Source: Clostridia bacterium (GTDB lineage: Bacteria > Bacillota > Clostridia > Christensenellales > UBA1242). Taken from it: DNA of 11,636 bases. The position numbers and the translations under genes are program-made. The stretch covers positions 1 through 11,636 of the forward strand of contig JAGCEE010000254.1 in NCBI GenBank assembly GCA_017650795.1, written 5' to 3'. This document shows, one piece after another, positions 7,064 through 11,636 of this stretch (position 1 is the first letter of the stretch; each line of letters begins with the position of its first letter). The notes under the pieces were generated by a model. That model did not search any database, was not told where the DNA came from, and was given only the letters and a program-made list of their open reading frames with translations.

Positions 7064-9427
7064 TCAATTTTCGCTTGTTAGTTTGTAATTTTCTCCATTT
7101 ATTGTTCGCATATAGAAGTTTTCTAGTGTTTCTCCACTATCTTCTATTTCTTTAACCGTTTTTGTTAAAAGTATGTGACCTTTTTTGATGATTGCAATTT
7201 TATCACATATTCTTTCTACAACGTCTATTATGTGGCTAGAGAAGAATACGATGTTTCCTTCTCTTGCTCTTTCTTTCATACATTCTTTTACTTGGAATAT
7301 ACTATTGGGGTCAAGACCGGTTAATGGCTCGTCCAAAATCCATACTTTTGGGTCATGAACAAGTGCTGCCATAATGGCTATTTTTTGTTTCATACCATGA
7401 GAGTATGTTTTCATTTGATTATCAAAAGCACCCTCTAATTCAAAACGCTTTACATAACGGTCTATGCGATTGTTTCTATCTTCTAAGCTAACCGAATAAA
7501 GGTCGGCAATGTAGTTTATATATTCCCTACCTGTTAGTTTTTCGTAAAGTGCATAGTGGTCAGGAACAAAACCTATGTTTCGTCTTGCTTCTATACCTTG
7601 GGTTTCGGCATCATATCCACAAACTTCTATTTCTCCACTTGTAATTGGTTGAATACCAACAACAGTTTTGATTATCGTGGATTTTCCTGCACCATTTGGC
7701 CCCAAAAAGCCAAATATCTCACCCCCGTTTACCTCCAAATTGGCATCTTCTACGGCAAACACATCACTTGTTCCATACTTTTTAGAAAAGTGTCTTAAAA
7801 TAAGTTTGTTGCCATTTTGTGGATTTACTGGTTCCATAATACTCCTCCCATTCATTTTTGCCATTAAGGCTATTTCGTCTTGCCTAATTTTTCTTTTACG
7901 ATTTCTTATATCTTCTAATCCCCATGCAATTTCATAACCTTGTGCATAAACAAACCAAACACCAAGCCCCAACACCACATATGCCAAAAAGAACAAAATT
8001 TGGTATACCGGATAAAAGGTCATGTCTATTCGCCCGACATGAACAACCGCCGTTATGTTTCGCAAATTTTCTGCCCACTGCCCTAGTTTTTCGGCAATAA
8101 AATCACTATTTACAAAGAAGAAGTCGGTGGTTCTTTCTACGGCACCAATATTAAATAGACCCGTGAATGCCGAGTTTATTACTATAACGGTCACAAAATA
8201 AGCAGCAAAACCAATCATGGAATAAACAAATTGTTTAAATTTTGGTCTTTGGAACATTCCCAGTGAAACAAACAATATTGGCATAAAGAATGCAATATAG
8301 TGGTTTACATAAAAGTTTACTATAGATTGGCTTATAATATTGCTTGTTGCCGTATAGTTTGGAATCATCATGGCAAAAAATGCACCAATAACATTTATAA
8401 AATATGTAAAGTAAAAAAACCTTTTCATATTAAATATTAAAACTATTGGCATTATGTACATTGCAGTATTACAAAGGTGAAGTGGCCACAAGGTTAAATC
8501 GGCAAAATCTACAAACTTTTTTGTGAACGAATATGTTAAAAGAGTTCCAAGGCAAATCATTAAAAGGTAGAATCTTTTTTCCTTATATTCTTTATTTTTT
8601 AAAGAAAAATGAATAATAAATGGCAAGATTATTCCAATGTAGATGAGTATTCTGTGAGGAATTTCAAAACTCTTTACCTTATACACCTGATTAACATGAC
8701 CAAATATTGCCTGCAAAGTATATGATGGCATTGTGCTAATAAATATTGCAAGTATTGCAAAAATACCAAACCAATATTTTTTAAAAAATTTAGTAGTAGC
8801 ACCCCAAACTCTTAAAAAAAATCTACCAAGTTTTGTTAAAACAGTCTTTATTTTGTTTTTTGGAAGTTCTTTTTTGTATAACAGAGCATCATCTAAAACA
8901 TCTTGCGTGCTAGCATCAATTTGCCCTGCTTGATATTTTATTGGGCTTATTAGCATTAAAACTACATAAAATAGTGCCAATCCAATTTCTAGTGCAAAAA
9001 TTACTCCTCTAAATGAAATTGCATTTGCTCCCGAAATGCCTAGTATTGAAGTAAAATGAAAGTTTAAAAACAATATGTTTGCAAGCACAACTGGAAAGCA
9101 AATAAACTTTATATATTTGTTTAATCGTTTTATGTTAAAAAAGGCATATGTGCAAATGAGCAGATTTGAAGCATAAGTAAACCAAACAAGTATTACTGCA
9201 AAAAAGTTTTGTGCTTTGTTATCAAAAATGCCTTCTAATTTAAATGTATAACTAACAAGGTCTTCGCCCGACATATATCTATATATAAATAGCGAGGCAA
9301 AAACAAGCGACAAGATTATAAAAAATTTGCGCCTAAAATTTGGATGTTTTAAAATAACAAACACTCCAAATGTGAACGCAACCATACCAAATGCAATGGC
9401 AAGTAAATAATAAAACAATGTTTCCAT
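7064..9427 (-). CDS. Fusion of a YwaF/TIGR02206-like membrane domain with an ABC transporter ATPase
   Basis: The product has 787 residues. Residues 1-500 hold about 13 membrane segments: an N-terminal block (about 3-161), a basic loop (about 165-215), then a block (about 219-497) resembling YwaF/TIGR02206 (TMEM164-like) proteins. The key motif is Trp314-Pro-Leu-His-Leu-Cys-Asn320, with a later Asn-His376...Pro383 helix. Residues about 540-787 are a complete ABC-2-type ATPase: Walker A Gly-Pro-Asn-Gly-Ala-Gly-Lys-Ser-Thr (576-584), signature Ser-His-Gly-Met-Lys (676-680), Walker B Ile-Leu-Asp-Glu (697-700) and switch His732. The Q-loop position holds Asp623 (Val-Pro-Asp-His-Tyr) instead of Gln. 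It should energise the permease encoded just downstream. GAGG (9438-9441) lies ten bases before the start ATG. A strong internal ribosome site precedes Met531 exactly at the domain junction. The ATPase is certain; the YwaF likeness is a motif judgement by eye. Confidence 0.85.
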   Translation of the reverse strand: METLFYYLLAIAFGMVAFTFGVFVILKHPNFRRKFFIILSLVFASLFIYRYMSGEDLVSYTFKLEGIFDNKAQNFFAVILVWFTYASNLLICTYAFFNIKRLNKYIKFICFPVVLANILFLNFHFTSILGISGANAISFRGVIFALEIGLALFYVVLMLISPIKYQAGQIDASTQDVLDDALLYKKELPKNKIKTVLTKLGRFFLRVWGATTKFFKKYWFGIFAILAIFISTMPSYTLQAIFGHVNQVYKVKSFEIPHRILIYIGIILPFIIHFSLKNKEYKEKRFYLLMICLGTLLTYSFTKKFVDFADLTLWPLHLCNTAMYIMPIVLIFNMKRFFYFTYFINVIGAFFAMMIPNYTATSNIISQSIVNFYVNHYIAFFMPILFVSLGMFQRPKFKQFVYSMIGFAAYFVTVIVINSAFTGLFNIGAVERTTDFFFVNSDFIAEKLGQWAENLRNITAVVHVGRIDMTFYPVYQILFFLAYVVLGLGVWFVYAQGYEIAWGLEDIRNRKRKIRQDEIALMAKMNGRSIMEPVNPQNGNKLILRHFSKKYGTSDVFAVEDANLEVNGGEIFGFLGPNGAGKSTIIKTVVGIQPITSGEIEVCGYDAETQGIEARRNIGFVPDHYALYEKLTGREYINYIADLYSVSLEDRNNRIDRYVKRFELEGAFDNQMKTYSHGMKQKIAIMAALVHDPKVWILDEPLTGLDPNSIFQVKECMKERAREGNIVFFSSHIIDVVERICDKIAIIKKGHILLTKTVKEIEDSGETLENFYMRTINGENYKLTSEN
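7835..7849 (-). promoter_or_regulatory. Internal Shine-Dalgarno and ATG at the membrane/ATPase junction
   Basis: On the - strand GGGAGGAG (7849-7842) stands six bases (counted from GGAGG) before an in-frame ATG (7837-7835), which is codon 531 of the fusion gene. The site encodes Asn-Gly-Arg-Ser-Ile-Met. Starting here would give a free 257-residue ABC ATPase, the normal length of a stand-alone ABC-2 ATPase. It is a better ribosome site than the one before the annotated start of the fusion. Confidence 0.6.
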
Positions 9428-9466
9428 TAAAACATTTCCTCTAATATAGAATGTGCAACTATTTTT

Positions 9467-9495
9467 ATATTATCTTATTTTTTATAAAAAGACAA
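9467..9495 (-). promoter_or_regulatory. Candidate promoter of the ABC operon
   Basis: On the - strand TTGTCT (9495-9490), a 17-base spacer and TAATAT (9472-9467) form a moderate sigma-A-like promoter. It lies 40 bases upstream of the fusion gene's start. The region is very AT-rich, so chance matches are likely and the call is tentative. Confidence 0.4.
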
Positions 9496-9567
9496 ATAAT
9501 TACACAAAAAAATATAATAGCATATTAAGCCCTCGCATTCGCTTCTGTTATTCTTGCTTGCCCGAAC

Positions 9568-9605
9568 AAAAAAAACAAGCCATAACAACTTAAGGTTTGT
9601 TTTTT
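9568..9605 (-). terminator. Probable terminator of the BspA-like gene
   Basis: On the - strand an A-rich arm ending AACAAACC pairs with GGCTTGTT, with one C-A mismatch, around a 12-base loop. The closing arm runs straight into eight T bases (9575-9568). It lies about 75 bases past the BspA-like stop codon and ahead of the ABC operon promoter. On the + strand the mismatch becomes a G-U pair, so it may act in both directions. Confidence 0.5.
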
Positions 9606-9679
9606 GTTTGTAAATACAATTTTTTTCATAATAACATAAATATTATAATATTTTGTTAACTTGTTGTTTTTTATGTCAA

Positions 9680-11104
9680 TTAGATTTGAGGTTCTGATAC
9701 ACTCCAATTTGGAGTAATATAATTATCGTCATCAATATAATTCCACCTACTACTCCAACCTGCTGGCTTCGATGCTGAACCGCAATCAATTACAAGGCTT
9801 GCAGGACAACCACCGAAAGGAAGGGATTCCTCAGTACCACCATAAATACCAGTAACGCTAGATGGAATATAAACATATTCTAAGCTTTGACACTCCATAA
9901 AAGCGCAAATCCCAATAGAACCCACACCACTACGGAGAATAACATAAACTAAATCAGTGCAACATTCAAACAAATTCTCACTCACTGTCGATACGCCACC
10001 CGGAATAACAACTGATGTTAAAGCCGAACATCCATAAAAAGCATAACTATACATAGTGTTTATGGTATTTTCAAAAAATATTGTTGTAAGTGCAGAGCAA
10101 GTTTCAAAAGCATTTTCTTCTATCATAGTACAACCATACGGCAAGAACACAGATGCCAAACTAGTGCACCCATCACACAAACTATATCCAGCACTATCGC
10201 TTGTAGGGAAAGAAACGGCTAACAAAGCTGTAGGGAAACAAGACCCACTAACACTTTCTGACCAACCAACATAATCTGTTTGAGAAGGCAAAACTATGTA
10301 CCTAACAGAACTATTCCACGTTGTTGGAGACATTTTTTTGTTATCGTAATCTGGATGGTCTATTAAATTACTAGACCCAACCTTAGTAAATACTTTTTGA
10401 TTTGCTGATGTTGTTGTATAATTTGGAACATAGTTTTCTATGTTTAAATTAACATTAAAATTAAATACAACTTGTTGGTCTGGTATTGCATTCATGCGCA
10501 GGTACATTCGTATTACTTCTCTGCCGGGTGCGTCAGTTCCGGAATTAAAGACACCATTAGAATTAACATCTGTGGCACATGGAACCATTTTATAAAACTC
10601 ATATTCAATATCTATGACATTTCCAGAACCATATGTATGATGACCGTATAAAATATCACTATAAAGTACACAGCCATATTCTGGGTCGCTAGAATTTGTG
10701 TTTTTGTCAATAGTGCCATCTCCACCATTGTTTGCGTCCTTCCAAAAATATACACCCAATTCTTGATCAAATGAATGGTTTTCTATCACTACAATTATCT
10801 GAATAACGGACTCGGCATAAATGCTCTTATATACTTCGTCTTCGTTCATTGAGAAGGTTCCTAAACCAATCGTGCCTGAACCATTTCTTTTTTCTATTGG
10901 TGTTCCAAGCCTGTTTGTTGATGGGCTTGCAGGATTATAACTACCTTGATATGCGGAAATTTTAACTTCTGGACATGCACTATTAACTGTGATTGTTCCT
11001 GTGATTGTACTAGTAGATGATGCAGCTGCATAAATACCAATGCCAAGAACAGCAACGCACAAAACTATAAGAATTAAACCAACACCAAGTTTTATTTTGT
11101 TCAT
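9680..11104 (-). CDS. BspA-type leucine-rich-repeat surface protein with N-terminal membrane anchor
   Basis: The 474-residue product is probably exported and held at the membrane by its N-terminus. Residues 5-27 form a hydrophobic signal/anchor ending Tyr-Ala-Ala-Ala-Ser-Ser, which may be cleaved; there is no lipobox. Residues about 30-240 form a Thr/Asn/Gly-rich, beta-rich domain that I do not recognise. Residues 309-423 are five leucine-rich repeats of the BspA/LRR_5 kind, each exactly 23 residues, with pattern Ala-Phe-x-x-Cys-x-x-Leu-x-x-Val-x-Ile-Pro. There is no LPxTG, choline-binding or other wall-anchor signal at the C-terminus. The ribosome site (AAAGGAG) lies 12 bases before the ATG, longer than usual, but an in-frame stop upstream excludes an earlier start. 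It stands alone between its own promoter and terminator. BspA-like proteins often bind host or bacterial surfaces; that role here is inference. Confidence 0.85.
   Translation of the reverse strand: MNKIKLGVGLILIVLCVAVLGIGIYAAASSTSTITGTITVNSACPEVKISAYQGSYNPASPSTNRLGTPIEKRNGSGTIGLGTFSMNEDEVYKSIYAESVIQIIVVIENHSFDQELGVYFWKDANNGGDGTIDKNTNSSDPEYGCVLYSDILYGHHTYGSGNVIDIEYEFYKMVPCATDVNSNGVFNSGTDAPGREVIRMYLRMNAIPDQQVVFNFNVNLNIENYVPNYTTTSANQKVFTKVGSSNLIDHPDYDNKKMSPTTWNSSVRYIVLPSQTDYVGWSESVSGSCFPTALLAVSFPTSDSAGYSLCDGCTSLASVFLPYGCTMIEENAFETCSALTTIFFENTINTMYSYAFYGCSALTSVVIPGGVSTVSENLFECCTDLVYVILRSGVGSIGICAFMECQSLEYVYIPSSVTGIYGGTEESLPFGGCPASLVIDCGSASKPAGWSSRWNYIDDDNYITPNWSVSEPQI
9836..10180 (-). repeat. Five 23-residue BspA-type leucine-rich repeats
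   Basis: Units start at residues 309, 332, 355, 378 and 401 of the LRR protein. A Cys occurs at the same place in every unit (313, 336, 359, 382, 405), exactly 23 residues apart, followed by Leu three positions later. This matches the Ala-Phe-x-x-Cys-x-x-Leu consensus of LRR_5 repeats. Confidence 0.85.
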
Positions 11105-11171
11105 TTGTTAAAACGGCTCCTTTTTAATGGTAATCAAATATTCAAACTAATAAAACGAAGAATAAACTTTT

Positions 11172-11190
11172 TGTGTTATTATATAACACA
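11172..11190 (-). promoter_or_regulatory. Perfect palindrome over a -10 box upstream of the LRR gene
   Basis: Eight-base arms TGTGTTAT (11172-11179) and ATAACACA (11183-11190) flank a three-base centre. On the - strand a consensus TATAAT (11183-11178) lies inside it, about 70 bases before the LRR gene's start codon. The -35 region (TTATAC, 11206-11201) is poor. A repressor or activator operator overlapping the -10 is the simplest reading. Confidence 0.45.
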
Positions 11191-11282
11191 CAACATTCCT
11201 GTATAAAAATATTTTTGCACTTTAAGTATTAAAAGTCAAACAATTTCAGTCTGTTAATAATATATTTATTATTAGTTATATG

Positions 11283-11322
11283 TTGTTTACTTATACAACC
11301 CTGTTTTAAGTTAAGTAAACAA
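11283..11322. repeat. 11-bp perfect inverted repeat after the tail-anchored gene
   Basis: TTGTTTACTTA (11283-11293) and TAAGTAAACAA (11312-11322) are perfect inverted copies around an 18-base loop. They begin 12 bases past the stop codon of the gene at the right edge. No T run follows on either strand, so it is not a standard terminator. A second, purely A-T inverted repeat (arms 11255-11262 and 11267-11274) lies just beyond. Confidence 0.5.
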
Positions 11323-11334
11323 AGCCACAAATAA

Positions 11335-11636
11335 TTACAAAATGATTGCAAGTAAAATAAGGACGGCTATTATGCTTGCCGTGATTATTATTAAAGTATT
11401 TAACTGTTGCTTATCTAATTTGGTTGTGTCATCTGGCTGTGTTTGCCTTGTGTTTTCTGCATTATTATTTAAAATGCTGTTTTGTTTAACATTATTGCTT
11501 TTGCCACTCTTTTTTTGTAGTCTTGCCAATTTTTTTTGCTCAAAAATCCTTTTTAATTCCAGAATAACAAGTTTATACCAAGGCTCTGCATCTTTTTGTT
11601 TTTTTTGTTTTGTAGTTTTTTGTTTGGTTTTGTTTA
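11335..11636 (-). CDS. 3' part of a Lys/Gln-rich protein with a C-terminal membrane anchor (5' end outside window)
   Basis: The reading frame ends at TAA (11335-11337) and stays open with no stop to the window edge, showing at least 99 residues. A TTG at 11529 could be read as a start, but it sits in the middle of a continuous open frame and has no well-placed ribosome site, so the gene most likely begins beyond 11636. The visible chain starts with a Lys/Gln/Thr-rich stretch, then an amphipathic helix-like segment (Trp-Tyr-Lys-Leu-Val-Ile-Leu-Glu-Leu-Lys), then a Lys/Asn/Gln-rich linker. It ends in a hydrophobic segment of about 19 residues (Leu-Ile-Ile-Ile-Thr...Ile-Ile-Leu) at the very C-terminus. 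That layout fits a tail-anchored cytoplasmic protein, or the end of a larger membrane protein. The family is not recognised. Confidence 0.65.
   Translation of the reverse strand, partial: NKTKQKTTKQKKQKDAEPWYKLVILELKRIFEQKKLARLQKKSGKSNNVKQNSILNNNAENTRQTQPDDTTKLDKQQLNTLIIITASIIAVLILLAIIL

Noticed and set aside
7668..7937. 89-codon + strand frame antisense to the ATPase
   Set aside because: It lies opposite the Walker A region, which is certain coding sequence on the - strand.
9525..9707. 60-codon frame on the - strand ending in Ala-Asn-Ala-Arg-Ala, superficially like a tmRNA tag
   Set aside because: It overlaps the LRR gene's end and runs through the probable terminator, has no ribosome site, and no tRNA-like flanks of a tmRNA are visible.
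11335..11529. 64-residue protein starting at TTG 11529
   Set aside because: The same frame continues upstream without a stop to the window edge and no ribosome site is well placed before the TTG, so this is an internal codon of a larger gene.

Overview
The window is AT-rich and uses the standard genetic code with TAA/TAG stops. It carries strong AGGAGG-type ribosome sites and sigma-A-like promoters. A YjzC-like small protein, Big_3-type Ig-like domains on a lipoprotein, a BspA-type leucine-rich-repeat surface protein and ABC-2 exporters together point to an uncultured Gram-positive Bacillota, probably a gut-type clostridium. I cannot place it more finely from sequence alone. No tRNA, rRNA, CRISPR array, transposase or phage gene is visible.

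Layout. A 51-codon YjzC-like gene on the + strand (71-226) meets a 1387-residue lipoprotein gene on the - strand (330-4493). Two perfect hairpins between them can stop transcription from both sides. The lipoprotein has a lipobox, seven Ig-like repeats, a beta-rich tip module and five helical repeats of 37-40 residues. It is read from its own near-consensus promoter (4528-4556).

Upstream, still on the - strand, is a three-gene operon (9427 to 4775). Its first gene joins a polytopic membrane region resembling YwaF/TIGR02206 (TMEM164-like) proteins to an ABC ATPase. It is followed by a two-half, roughly 12-TM ABC-2-type permease and a 177-residue single-pass extracytoplasmic protein. The genes are closely spaced, and the last two are one base apart. 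A full Shine-Dalgarno sequence and ATG lie in frame inside the fusion gene, exactly at the membrane/ATPase junction, so the ATPase may also be made alone. This unit is the best candidate for an undescribed system: an exporter or lipid-handling machine whose ATPase is tied to a possible lipid-active membrane domain.

Further upstream (9680-11104, - strand) is an N-terminally anchored BspA-type LRR protein, whose -10 box sits inside a perfect 19-bp palindrome. At the right edge (11335 to the end, - strand) is the 3' part of a Lys/Gln-rich protein with a C-terminal membrane anchor. Its reading frame stays open to the window boundary.

Taken together the region encodes envelope functions: two displayed surface proteins, one exporter and one tail-anchored protein. 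All functional assignments rest on motifs read by eye; no database search was possible.
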